Shown: piece by piece, positions 32,400-42,760 of the stretch
How the letters are laid out: every line of letters begins with the position of its first letter
How positions within the stretch are numbered: position 1 is the stretch's first letter
Origin: Anniella stebbinsi
Lineage: Eukaryota > Chordata > Lepidosauria > Squamata > Anniellidae
NCBI GenBank assembly: GCA_029215795.1
Contig: JARDYH010000004.1
Location: 219,597,517-219,661,516, forward strand
Direction: 5' to 3'
DNA length: 64,000 nt
Position numbers and translations under genes: made by a program
The notes under the pieces: generated by a model
The model's input: only the letters and a program-made list of their open reading frames with translations
Databases searched by the model: none
Told to the model about the DNA's origin: nothing

Positions 32400-33412
32400 T
32401 TATTGACTGCTTCCTCCTACAGCGCCTTCATCCTGCTTTGTTTCTCCAACATCTGTGGGATCAACTAAACCCAGCTTCTCCAGAAGATCCATCCCTTGCT
32501 CACATGATGTTATTCTATGTTGTTTCCCTTTCCACATAAACCTCAAAAAGACTGGATACCCCCAACTATATGTTATCGACCTCTTCCGCAAAGCCACTGT
32601 ACACAGTCTGACACTCTTCCGCCACTACACAGTTTGAGAACATAAATCCTGATAAACCACAATCGGTGTTGCTTGTAGCATCGGTTTGCCAAGATGTCTA
32701 ATTGCTTGCATTAACTTTTCTTTCTTGTAATAGTTGGCAAATTTAACAATTATATCCCTTGGGAGCATCCCCTTCTTCTTATAGCCCACTCTGTGGATCC
32801 TCTCAATGTCAGCCATCTCCCAAGTTTCCTGGGGTTCCACTTCCTTAATCCATGCCAAAATTGTATCTCTTAAAACCTTAGGGTTCTCCCCCTCTTGCTC
32901 TTCAAAAGATCTAATCCGAATGTTCACTCTCCAATTAAACGCAAGTCCATCTCCTTCAAATGCTCCCCTTGCTGCTTGCTATCTTCCTTCAGCTTTCCAG
33001 TCTCCTTCTCCAAATTCTCCATATTTTCCACCACTGTTTGAAGGCCTGTCATAAGTTCAATCTGTGAGTCCACAATTCTTTGAATTAATCTTTCCTCCTG
33101 CTTCTGCAAGGCCATCTCTAACATCTTCAGGAAATTGTCCATTAAATCATCTGGTGACCATGATTTACTCTCTTTAGCCGCTTTAGGAATTGCACCTGGC
33201 TTACTACCAGATTTAGAACTGCCACTTCCGGAGTGAAGTGGGGAAACTTTTCTGGCTTGGACTAAAGGCTGCATTTTGTCCTCCATTTTTCTAATGCGCT
33301 GATGCCAGTTCTTATCTGACGGATGATCTTTCAGCAGCCTGCTCCAGGCGGGGGCACTGAACTTATCACCTTTTTGCTTTCTTTTCATAAAATTAAACTT
33401 ATAAATCTGCAC
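32400..33412 (-). pseudogene. L1 ORF1 (RNA-binding chaperone), broken
   Basis: The N-terminal part (33412-32924) is basic, then has a heptad-like coiled coil (KMLEMALQKQEERLIQRI). A 2-bp gain near 32926 shifts into 32927-32625, which matches the L1 ORF1 RRM/C-terminal domain (NIRIRSFEE, MADIERIHRVG, PRDIIVKFANYYKK). An in-frame TAG near 32625 separates the last segment (to 32400, ending GSSQ). The normal product is a trimeric nucleic-acid chaperone that packages L1 RNA. Confidence 0.88.
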
Positions 33413-33827
33413 CCCTCACCTAAATCTTAGCTGCCACCCTCAGATATCCTCTCCGTTCTTATCAGACAAATACGTTTCGGCTTCTAACACATTCAGCTGG
33501 GGGTTAAATGTCTCTTTTCCCAAATATATTCACTTCAGTCTCTCCCTCCAGCCTTATCAGCCTTCAAATTAAAAATCCATTAATTACCATCTCTGGTAGT
33601 CTGCCAGGATTCCCTGTCTGTTTTAGTTTTGCTTTTCTCTCTGCTAATACAGCAGTGATGCAGCCGCTTCCTTCTTCCACAGATACATCAATACTTCTGG
33701 ACCCAGTATCAAATCTTTAATTAACAATCCGTCGTCTCCAAATTAGGGATTTTATAATTATTTCATCGCTTCCTGACGAGAGCGAGAGAGCTCCGACTCT
33801 ACTCCATGTCCGCTAGGCCACTCCCCC
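33413..33827 (-). promoter_or_regulatory. L1 5' UTR / internal promoter region
   Basis: About 415 bp between the upstream duplication and ORF1. Transcription of a live L1 would start at its first bases (GGGGGAGTGGCCTAG on the minus strand). Activity is inferred from the family only. Confidence 0.6.
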
Positions 33828-33841
33828 GACAATACCTGCTT
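33828..33841. repeat. L1 target-site duplication, right copy
   Basis: Exact match to 28182-28195. Confidence 0.9.
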
Positions 33842-33925
33842 GTGAGCTTTCCAGAGGTATCTGGCTGACCACTGTTGGAAACAAGGTGCAGGGATAGCCT
33901 TTGGTCTGATACAGCCAGGCTTTCC
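33842..33925 (+). mobile_element. CR1-type 3' tail, right piece
   Basis: GAGCTTTCCAGAGGTATCTG and CCTTTGGTCTGATACAGCC continue the tail interrupted at 28195. Confidence 0.7.
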
Positions 33926-33997
33926 TTATGTGGAGATTTTCAAACACTCAAGGAAGGTGCTGGATTGTGTATTTATTAAGGGTTTGGATGTTTTAAA

Positions 33998-34225
33998 GCA
34001 GGGGTGGGGAACCAATGGCCCAAGAGTCACATGCCACCCTCAGCCTAGTTTCATCGGCCTTCAGCTCACTTTTGTAAACTCCATCCTTTTTTCAAATTAT
34101 ACCCAATGTTAGCTCCACTTTGGCTGAAACCCTGCCCATTTTGAGCTTCAGCTCAGCACAGCTTTTGCTCTTGCTCCTCCTACTTTTGATTCTGGCTCCA
34201 CCCACTGCTAGCACGCAGATCCCAA
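33998..34225. mobile_element. CAGGGGTGGGGAACC repeat (left part)
   Basis: Starts GCAGGGGTGGGGAACCAATGG, a common vertebrate hAT-type element end. The right end is not clear. Confidence 0.45.
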
Positions 34226-34242
34226 CAAATTATCCCTTAGGG

Positions 34243-34562
34243 TAGGGTGACCAGATAAAATCCAGGTCAGGGCTCATGTAACTTTAACAGTTGTAGAGAA
34301 AAGGGAATTTCAGCCAGTGTCATTTGTATGCAATTAGTTCCTGGTGAAATTCCCTCTTCATCACAACAGTTAAAGTTGCAGGGGCCCTCCCTTCTTTTGT
34401 ATATGGTCACTCTAGTATAGTATATGCACCTTTAACTGTTGTGATGAAGAGGGAATTTCACCAGGAACTAATTGCATACAAATGACACTGGCTGAAATTC
34501 CCTTTTCTCTACAACTGTTAAAGTTACATGAGCCCTGACCTGGATTTTATCTGGTCAGCCTA
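34243..34562. mobile_element. hAT MITE, TAGGGTGACC family, dimeric 320 bp, with TSD
   Basis: Duplication CCTTAGGG at 34235-34242 and 34563-34570. Almost the same length and sequence as the copy at 24231. Confidence 0.95.
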
Positions 34563-34609
34563 CCTTAGGGACACTGCCCTTGACATAAAAAAAACCCATT
34601 CCCCATCCC

Positions 34610-34775
34610 AGGCTAAATCTATATCAAGCAGGATAGAGCGGTATATGGTATGTGTCAATGGGCCCCAACAGTTGCCAGTGCACTTCAATACCACTATAAA
34701 GCAGTAGTGTGGCTCCTGCCTTTTATATACCGCTTTCATAGTGCTCTATCCTGCTTGGTGTAGATCTGGCCCCAG
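34610..34775. mobile_element. CAGGATCTACAC-family MITE
   Basis: The ends AAATCTATATCAAGCAGGAT and CTGCTTGGTGTAGATCTGGC are inverted. The centre has GGGCCCCAACAGTTGCC. Confidence 0.7.
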
Positions 34776-35617
34776 TTTTAAAGATATGAATAAAAATGAC
34801 AACTGTGAGTAACAACATTACTTAGCAAGTCAAATCACACTCCCTCTTTCTGATAAGAGCATTCATAGACACCGATCTTTCCAAAAGATGACATCTTTTT
34901 TCTTTTTAAAAAATTCCTAATACTTCCTATAGCCATTGAAGAGAGTTTTACAAGTCATTGCTGAACCACAACGGGGAAAAGAAAGATTGGATATCTATTC
35001 ACGGCCAAACAGCGCCATCGCTCCAATTGGTTGAAGCACGGAGATGTTTATGTTATTAATGTCTATTGAAATTTACTGTAGTTCCTAATTTGCAGCCATC
35101 ACCCGACTGGAATCATGTCGTGTGATTTATGCTTGTGCAAAAATCTTTACTAACTCGGGCCTCATAAATTTGATCATTTCATAATTTAGTGCTAGATTTC
35201 TTCTTTTAATGAAAGAGAACTTAATGTGATGGTTATTAATGCTATTTTTAGCACATTTAAAATTACAGTATTATGATAAAACAGTCCATTTAAAGGGTTT
35301 TTTAAAAAGTATTTCAACTCAAAATGAAACCTTAACGGCTTTAATTTTTGTTGCCCTGGCATTGAATTTCAAGGCATTGTAATGTCAATTGCAAAATTTA
35401 TTACCTGTAAGATGTATCGGACAATGGGGGGATTCTACAATAATATGGCATATTCTGTACAGAAATATGAAAGACTTGTTTTCAGGCGCCTGGTTGGGAT
35501 TTGCAGATGTGACACAAGCTATGGTCAAGTGCCATACATACATTATTTTAGTACTTCATACAACAGTTCTGCAAAGTAGGTCAGTGCGTTTTTATTTCCC
35601 TTGCATTGCTCTCCCCC
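34776..35617. other. Unique AT-rich region; candidate conserved noncoding element
   Basis: Positions 34960-35420 carry no recognised repeat. They contain clustered homeodomain-like words (GTTATTAATG, CATAATTTAG, GGTTATTAATGC). No open frame has support. Purely a candidate. Confidence 0.3.
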
Positions 35618-35790
35618 TAGGGTGACCACATGGAAAGGAGGACAGGACTCCTGTACCTTTAAGAGTTGTATAGAGAAGGGAATTTCAGCAGATGTCATTT
35701 GTATGCATGCAGCACCTGGTGGAATTCCCTCTTCATCACAACAGTTAAAGCTGCAGGAGCCCTGCCTAGTGTGACCAGATACAAAAGAGG
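35618..35790. mobile_element. hAT MITE, TAGGGTGACC family, monomer, right end damaged
   Basis: Starts TAGGGTGACCACATGG; the right end stops at AGTGTGACCAGATACAAAAG. No duplication seen. Confidence 0.7.
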
Positions 35791-35869
35791 GCCTGTTTAG
35801 AATGCAATTATGTGTTACATGCAACACATGCTGCTACTGCAAATGAAATTTATGGGTCCGGTTTACCCC

Positions 35870-36100
35870 TCACCTTAACCCAGATAGTCCAGAAACTATA
35901 GATTTCAAAGAAGGCAGTGCACCATTCTAAAAAAGCTGTTTGTGGCAGTTAGAGGCAGAGTGATAGGCTTCAAGTGCAATGCTGTGCAGGTTTCATCAAG
36001 GGAAAAAAAACTCAGAAAAAAGAAAAAAGGCCTAGCTGGCTAGGAAATGTTGGGAGATGTAGGACAATTTTCTGTCTAAACATGCATAGGATAGTGCCTT
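35870..36100. mobile_element. Repeat shared with 3590-3815
   Basis: ACTATAGATTTCAAAGAAGG, then GTCTAAACATGCATAGGATA at the right side, in the same order as at 3.6-3.8 kb. Confidence 0.6.
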
Positions 36101-36480
36101 AGATCTCACAGACCTGAAGTCTGCTCAACCCCTAAATTAGATCCTGACTACACATTGCCGCACATTAATAACAGGACTGATTAGCAATCTTGTGGGTATT
36201 TTTAATTAAATCCGAGGCACAGAGGAAGGGCACATGTCCTCAGGAATGCAGCACACGGAGATATGACACTGGTGAAAATGCCTGCCCCTCCCACGGCAAT
36301 TAGCATTAGGGGGGGGAAAGCTCCCATTTATGCTAATAGGAGATGGGAGCTTTTTTCTTAAACCTAATTGCTGTGTGCGTGTGTGTATGTGTGTCATATG
36401 TATGGTGTTGTGTTAGAGAGAGGAGTTGTCCGAGACCCAACCCAGATGTAACACCATTCACAGCATTGCGAATCAGCCCT
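36101..36480. other. Unique region with a short TG run
   Basis: Nothing recognised; TG-rich stretch at 36370-36395. Confidence 0.4.
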
Positions 36481-36910
36481 AACCATGGACCATGTTGGCT
36501 GGGGTTAATAGGAGATGTAGCCCACAACATCTGGATGGCACCATATTAGGGAAGCTGACGTCAGATCATTTATTTGTGACATCCACACCTTGGTCACTTT
36601 ACTGTCCCTGTAGTACTCATCCAGCAGGGCTGCAAAAATTCAATACTACCTTCTATGGGGAAGATTAATAATCACAGTTTATTTATGTACTGCTTTCCCA
36701 CAAATGCATAATGCTCAAAGAGTTCGCAGAAAAATAGACAATTTAAGTATAATAGTAACATGATAGCCATAATATGTGATTTGCACTACCAGTGAGGTGA
36801 GCGATGTGATGCTGTCGCACAATCCATTGTCTTATATCCGGCTTCTCCAACGTGGTGCTCTCCAGATGTTTGGGACTACAATACCCATCAGTCCAAGCCA
36901 GCATGCCAAC
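36481..36910. mobile_element. Fragments of the AACTCCCATCAGCC...CATGTTGGCTGGGG repeat
   Basis: 36485-36545 and 36840-36905 are pieces of the palindromic element seen whole at 50390-50525. The interval between them is not assigned. Confidence 0.5.
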
Positions 36911-37002
36911 CTTAAGGGATGTTTGGAGTCTTCAAGAGCGGTGGGGAAAAGTGTCCTATAACTTACACAGGAGAAGGTAAACTTGAGCAAGGAAGTTCAT
37001 TT

Positions 37003-37022
37003 GCAGCAGCAGCAGCAGCAGC
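37003..37022. repeat. (GCA)n run
   Basis: About seven CAG/GCA units; not in any supported reading frame. Confidence 0.85.
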
Positions 37023-37084
37023 ATGTGTTGCCTGTAACCCATAGGGCTATATTTTTAAGGATAAAATCCTATGCATGTTTAGAC

Positions 37085-37673
37085 TAGGGCTGTGCATGGA
37101 TCTGGATCCTGAATCCGGAGCGGATCGGGATGATCCGGGCCTCCCGGATCCAGCTCCGAACCAGATCAGATCGGGCCCAGATTGGGCCGGATCGGATCCA
37201 CAATCCAGATCTGATTCGGATCTGTGCAGAGCCCTCCTTCCTGCTCTCCCCACTCTCTCCCTCCCTCCCCCCACTTGCCCTGCTTCCTGCAGCCTCCTCC
37301 GCATCATCTCCCAGTGTCCTCTGCGTCATCTTCTCTCCTTGATGTCGGACAGCCACTTTCCTGCTCGCGCTGGGTGATGATGTCACCCGCTGTGACTGGC
37401 AGATGAGTTACTCTAATTGGTTAGAGCGCTGCATTTGCTGGTCGCGAGGGGTGACGTCATCACCCAGCGTGAGCGGGAAAGTGGCTGGCGAACATCGAGA
37501 AGACGACAGGGGATGACGGGGAGGAGGCAACAGGTAAGCAGGGAGAGTGGGGGAGAGCAGGAGGGAGTGCTGTGCACAGATCCGGATCAGATCCGGATCC
37601 AAGTCAGATCGGGCGTGATCTGGACCTGACAGATCAGGATCCGGATCAGATAGGGGGTCCGTGCACAGCCCTA
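37085..37673. mobile_element. Non-autonomous hAT, TAGGGCTGTGCA subfamily, 589 bp, with TSD
   Basis: Duplication GTTTAGAC at 37077-37084 and 37674-37681. Ends TAGGGCTGTGCATGGATC and GTCCGTGCACAGCCCTA; GGATC-rich subterminal zones. The core has two opposed copies of a block with GGTGATGATGTCACCC (37373) and GGTGACGTCATCACCC (37449), and a TAATTGGTTAGAGCG word between them. Confidence 0.9.
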
Positions 37674-37681
37674 GTTTAGAC

Positions 37682-38149
37682 CATAGGCAGGGCTCCTTCC
37701 TCCTGCAGTACAAAGGAATAGAGACAAGTAGTGGCGCTGGGAGACCTGCCACATTCGGGTCACTTTCCGTAGGCTCAGCCCTAGCAAAGCTTCAAGGGCC
37801 ATTGCAGCAGTAGCTGCTCCTGCATTGCTCCCATCCAGCCTCCCCGCCACAGTGGCAGGGAGGGAACCAAGCTCCAGATCCCCTCAGGGAGTAGGATAGT
37901 TATCAGGTTAAAGCTAAAGATCATGAAAATTGACTGTATCCTTGTATATGCCTGGTTGTCATTACAGCAAAAAAAAAAAAAGTATATTTTGTGTCTCTTT
38001 CTTTAAGTTTGTATTTTTAAGTAAAGTTTAGCTGTTAATTTTTTTAAAAAAAAAGTTTAGTTGAGTTTTAGTTTCTTTAGTTTGTTTGATGAATCAAAAT
38101 AATGTCCTTTATGGATGAGTATTCAACAAATGTTTGCCTTAAAAAACAA
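37682..38149. other. No gene recognised
   Basis: Contains A-rich and T-rich runs (37970-37982, 38038-38054) but no identified element. Confidence 0.4.
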
Positions 38150-38310
38150 ATCCCTGGGTGTACACCCTAATGAAATGTGCTGCACACGCCTATGACAGAA
38201 AAAAAAAGTCTTGCATGTCCCAGCATTCCCCATAGCTGGTTGGGGAATGCTGGGAGTTGTAGGGCTTTTTTTGCCTGACTAAACATGCGTAGGATTGTGC
38301 TTGAAGGTAC
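38150..38310. mobile_element. Palindromic MITE, CCTACGCATGTTTAG class
   Basis: Arms with CCCAGCATTCCCCA and TGGGGAATGCTGGG meet at 38237. The right end is GACTAAACATGCGTAGGATT. Confidence 0.6.
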
Positions 38311-39210
38311 GGAAGGGGGAAGATTGGGGGGAGCAAAGAAGGGCAGAAACGCTTGCTCAGATCAAAGGATACTGAACCCCACCGTTGACAGCCAGCCCTC
38401 GCCAGCCATTTCTCAGAAGTGCAGGAAGCCTTCCATTCGAGTCGGTTGTGAGGCCCTCGCCTTCCCTGCCTTGGCTGCCCTTGGCTTCAGCAGTCCCATA
38501 AAATATTTTACTGCAGAGCGATGAACAATCCATATGTCCGTTTGATGTGTCAGGCCACCAAGAAGCCAGCTCTTGTGGGGTAGCATAAGGATATCTGAAG
38601 GTGACACATGCTGTCATTCTATGAATGGGGATGCCGAGCAGGGGGCTTTTCTGGCAGCCGGAGCCTTGGCCTTGACAACGTGTGATGGTGACCAGGTGGG
38701 GTGTGTTATCTTAATAGTCTGGAGCTCTTGTGAATTATTTGCTGATAGATGTAAACAGCTGTTATTCTTGGTAATGGAAAGCAATTAGAAACATCTGTAC
38801 TCTTGGCTATGAGTAATGCTTCCTATCCTCATGGCTCCCAAGTGCCAATTGGAAATAACTACATCATCAGAATGGGGCTGGCAAACCTACCCTGCATTCT
38901 GGACCAATGATTAGTACTGAGCTGTGAAGAACAAGAGGTGAAGAACAGGAGAAAGAGGCCGTTCCTGGCATGGAGGGAGGCAGAAAGCAGGAAGGTACGA
39001 ACCACCCTTCCCCACCCACCCCCATCACTACTATCCCTGGAGAAATGTCACTACTCTGATCAAAGCAAGAGAAAAGCCACTGCTCGGATCTGTACCAACA
39101 GCAGAAACATCTGTGGTGGAATGAGTGAGCACATCTTCCAAGAACTTTGCTGGTGTTGGCACAACAGCTCCTGCTAAAGGCTGCCTTCTTCTGGCCTTCC
39201 ATCTTGTCTG
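38311..39210. other. Unique region
   Basis: No repeat or exon recognised. 38690-38870 is unique-looking, with TTGCTGATAGATG and AAGCAATTAGAAAC words, and might be conserved noncoding DNA. Confidence 0.3.
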
Positions 39211-39214
39211 TATA

Positions 39215-39330
39215 ACAAGGGTGGGCCTCCAGATGATGGTGATCTACAACTCCCATTAACCTGGATCATTGGCCATGGTGGCTGGGGCTCATCAACATCT
39301 GGAGGGCCACATGTTCCCCATATCTGCTCT
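39215..39330. mobile_element. Palindromic MITE, GGCCTCCAGATG...CATCTGGAGGGCC
   Basis: Same family as 50390-50525. Arms surround a TGGCCATGGTGGCTGGGG centre. Confidence 0.65.
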
Positions 39331-39425
39331 AAAGATTTGGAGGAACTGTACCTCCTTGGTAAAGCACTTGCTTTGCATGAAAATGGTCCCACCATCCCCA
39401 GTTTGTTTATTTTGAAAAGTTCAAA

Positions 39426-39600
39426 TAGGGATGGGTGAGAATTTCATTTCAGTTTGATTTTGATATGGATTTACCAAAATTCACAAATTTCTTCATTAAG
39501 TTAGAGGAAATTACTTGCAAAAAATGTGTGTATTAAGCAAAACTCCATTAAAAAAAAAAGCATTTTGTAGGGCAAAATTTTCACAAAAATGTGCATCCGT
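39426..39600. mobile_element. TAGGGATGGGTGA AT-rich repeat, partial
   Basis: Starts TAGGGATGGGTGAGAATTTC and runs into CAAAAATGTGCATCC. Like 19.7-20.1 kb; right end unclear. Confidence 0.5.
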
Positions 39601-41099
39601 AGGACATCAGGTTGAGGAAGGCTGTATAAGAGCAATGTCTGTGCTTCATCGGAGCTCTCCAAGGTCCTGTAGAACTTGCTGCCCTGACTCTTGGTGCCCA
39701 GTTCCCTGTGACATAGCTACTTCTTGCTGCCTGTGATTCCTGCAGCTCCTTGTCTTTCCACGAAGTTTCACTCCGCATTCTGCAGCCCTCAATTAAACTG
39801 GTAGAGAATGCTTAAAGGAACATTACAGTTTGCACAGACAAGTAGATGTAGCAGTGACTTGTGTTTCCAATGTAATGAAACACAAGTATACTTTTTTCCC
39901 CTGCATCTTGAGTTTGCAAGTTCTCCTGCGCAAGTTCCCATTTAGAGATTGCAGCACAAGGTGCGCGTGCGCTTACTGTAACATCGGAAGCCACTCTTAA
40001 TTCCATTCATTCTGATGTGACAGTGATGGGGGCAGGTCTGTGAAATTTTTAAGATATCAGAAACAGGAGCACAGCGGAACGAAGGAAGGCACAAGTTGCA
40101 CCAAAAGGAGTTTACATTCTGCCGTAAGAGTGTCAGACTCCAGATAGGAACAATTCTTGTTCTGATGGGGGGAGCATGGAGGCCAAATAGGCTGGCAATG
40201 TGCACCTCTCATGGGAGCTGTTGATTCCATAGCTGTTTAATCCTCAGCTTGGCGTCTGTCTTGGCAGCCGTAGCGCATCATGATTGCCAATTGTGCAGTG
40301 TTGGTTTCTGAGATGGGAACACCTGTTTATTAGCATTTGGTTGAGCACATCCAACATATTTCATGGAGGCTGCAGAAGGGGGGAAATACTTCTGACGGCT
40401 TGAATTTTTATTTATTTAGTTTCCCTTTGGTCACCATCCTGGTTGATTGCCCTTCCTTGTGAGAGGGTTCCTATATGTTCGACATGGTCCTGCTGCATTT
40501 CTCGGTCTCAGTCTCACACACTTGCACACACACACCTTGGTCCGCCACATGAGAGTTCTGGAGAGTAGAATGCTCTCTAGATTCACAAGGCATGGTTCTA
40601 TCATGGAAAGCATATGGTAAATCCAGGTGGCTGGTCCCTATAGGAAACAATGGAAGTCCCTCCTTGCCTATACTGATGATGAGATCGAAACATGCCCACA
40701 CCCTGTCATTATTCAAAGCACGTTAGCACTTGCCACTTCCAGCTGATGAGATGTAGCATGTGCCTTTTCCGAGGCTGTCTCTGGAAGCTTTGTAGAAAGG
40801 AAAATCTGTTGATCTATTGAGGAGCAGATCATCTGTGAAATGGTCGAAAAGAAGACACTGGCTTGTTACATTGGGATCATATGCCAAGGATCATGTGGAC
40901 TGGCCCTTCTTTATTGACAAATGAGTGGTCAGGCATCAATAGGTGATTCCTAGGTGACCTCCTCCAGGGGTTTTATGTAAACGTTGTACAACATTAAAAG
41001 CAATAGTAAAGATAAAAATTCGTAGGCCTATGGAGGCCCTGCTGAAAAAGAATCAACATCGCTGAATGTTCTTTTCATTAATTTATGCATTTTGGGATC
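39601..41099. other. Unique region, no gene recognised
   Basis: Long stretch without an identified repeat. 40200-40400 is unique-looking. No coding evidence. Confidence 0.4.
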
Positions 41100-41256
41100 C
41101 ATACACATGTTTGGATGATTGGAGAACTCCATAGCAAAATTCAAGTGTGAATTGGAAGGACAATTGAGTTTTGGCAAGAGTATTGGTTTCAAAGTGCGAA
41201 ATTAGGTAAATTTGGATTAAAATGTGAACCAAACTAATTTCTTCCCCATTCCTAGT

Positions 41257-41470
41257 TCTGACCTATAAAGCCCTAAGCTGCCTGGGCCCTGGATTCTCAT
41301 CTGAACCTGCCCAGTTATTAATGTTTGCAGAAAATGCTCTGTTCTGGGAGCCCCTCATCCCTGTTTGAGGGTGAGCCTTTTCAATGTTGCACCCTGGTTA
41401 TGGAATCTAAAATCCAAAATCGATCCATCAGATGCCTACTTTACCATAATTTCAGTGTCAGGTAAAAAAA
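41257..41470 (+). pseudogene. Decayed L2-like LINE fragment
   Basis: GTTCTGACCTATAAAGCCCTAA and CTGGGCCCTGGATTC match the LTYKAL...LGP stretch of L2 ORF2; stops are frequent. The A run at 41463-41478 may be part of a tail. Confidence 0.55.
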
Positions 41471-41639
41471 AAAAAAAACATTCTATTTGCCTAAATTTAT
41501 GTTGGTGGCATTTGATCCAACTCCTTTGTCTTATGATGCTTGTGTTGCTCTGTATTTCAGGGTGTTTTCTCATTGGAAAAACATGTTTAAACTCTGCACT
41601 GCAGTTCTGATGCACCACATCCTAAATGTCTAAAACAAA

Positions 41640-42056
41640 GGGTGACCCAGCCTGGGAGCCACATCTGCCTCGCCACAAGGCCCTCCCACCATCTCAGGAA
41701 CAAATGGAGAGTTGTAACTAGTCAGAATAGAGAGGCATCAACTAAATGGACCAGATGTCTTGCCCAGCATAAGGAAACTCCTTACGTCCTCCTCAGTAGA
41801 CATCACTAAACTTTCCACTGGTAGCAAAGTGTATGGGAAAGCATATGGCTATTTGAGAGTTAATGTTGTAGGAGGTCCATCTGCCTCATAGAGGAGTCTT
41901 GCAGAGTAGAATCTGGTGGAGCAGTTCTAAGATGGCTGCCTGTGTTAACGTGGGCAGAGTCATCTTGACACGCATGTGTTTGATATTAAATAAGTACAGT
42001 TCTGGGTCATCATACCTAGTTATTTGCTTTCTGGAAAAGCTGGAGAACATTCATTA
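41640..42056. other. No feature recognised
   Basis: Unique-looking. Confidence 0.4.
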
Positions 42057-42760
42057 TTAGGGATGGGTGATGAATTGCATTTGCTTCATTCTTTTTATAG
42101 GAATTTAGCAAAATCCATGAATTTCTTCTTAAATGGGATGGAAAGAACTCGGAGATTTTAAAAAAGTGAATGCAGGAGACAGTGAAAGTGCCACATTTTC
42201 CCATTCAGATAGAGGTCTCTGGGTGCTTAGCACTTCAAAGTCTGGTTGGAATGTAGAGGAGGCTGGTGGCTCCGATGTCAGTGGGGGTGTAAATATGTTC
42301 TGGGTTTCAGCCAGAACCAGACAGAACCCTAAAAGAGTTTTCCAGCCTGTGGGTTCTGCACTTTGGATAGCTCCTTTAGTGTTCTAACCTGTTCTAACTT
42401 AAGCCCATAGCAGATTCACTGCCCCCCTGACATCAGAGCCACCAGCCTCTGCAGCGGAGGGTGATGTGCATTTTTTGGAGCCTCTGGAAAGTGCGCTTCC
42501 CCCTCCTCTGCTCCAATGTGGGGGTCTTAAAGGCCCTCTTAATGACAAGGTAAATGGGGGGGGGGGTCCACTGCCCTCACGGACCCAACTGGATGCTCGA
42601 GACATCCCTAGATGAATCTGTCAGTTTCAGTTTTTCCCATGTTCCACTTTTTTTATTTCAATTTCTTTTTGTCCCAAATACAGAGAACTTTGTGAATGTT
42701 TGACAAACTCTTATCAAAACCAAATGGAAGCTCTCTTCTCACGCATCCCTAATTCAGACC
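42057..42760. mobile_element. TAGGGATGGGTGA repeat interrupted by a MITE
   Basis: It starts TAGGGATGGGTGATGAATTG and ends near CACGCATCCCTAATTC (42750). The AGTGGAGGCTGG-type MITE at 42254-42453 sits inside. Internal CATCCCTAG at 42603 suggests more than one insertion. Confidence 0.45.
42254..42453. mobile_element. MITE, GGAGGCTGGTGGCTCC family
   Basis: GGAGGCTGGTGGCTCCGATG and ATCAGAGCCACCAGCCTC ends, as at 12267 and 24061. Confidence 0.7.

Larger units (their letters stand above)
28196..33827 (-). mobile_element. Full-length L1 LINE, 5632 bp, inactive
   Basis: The minus strand carries a complete L1: 5' UTR (33413-33827, starting GGGGGAGTGGCC), ORF1 (33412-32400), ORF2 (32154-28340), 3' UTR and a short A tail at 28196. 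The 14-bp duplication shows insertion by target-primed reverse transcription without 5' truncation. Damage is limited: one small indel and one stop in ORF1, one stop and at least two frameshifts in ORF2. It interrupts a CR1 tail. Confidence 0.95.

Noticed and set aside
36370..36395. Z-DNA-forming regulatory TG tract
   Set aside because: Short, imperfect TG run with no other signal.
37405..37450. Possible tRNA gene
   Set aside because: Only an A-box-like word; no matching acceptor stem, anticodon arm or B box.
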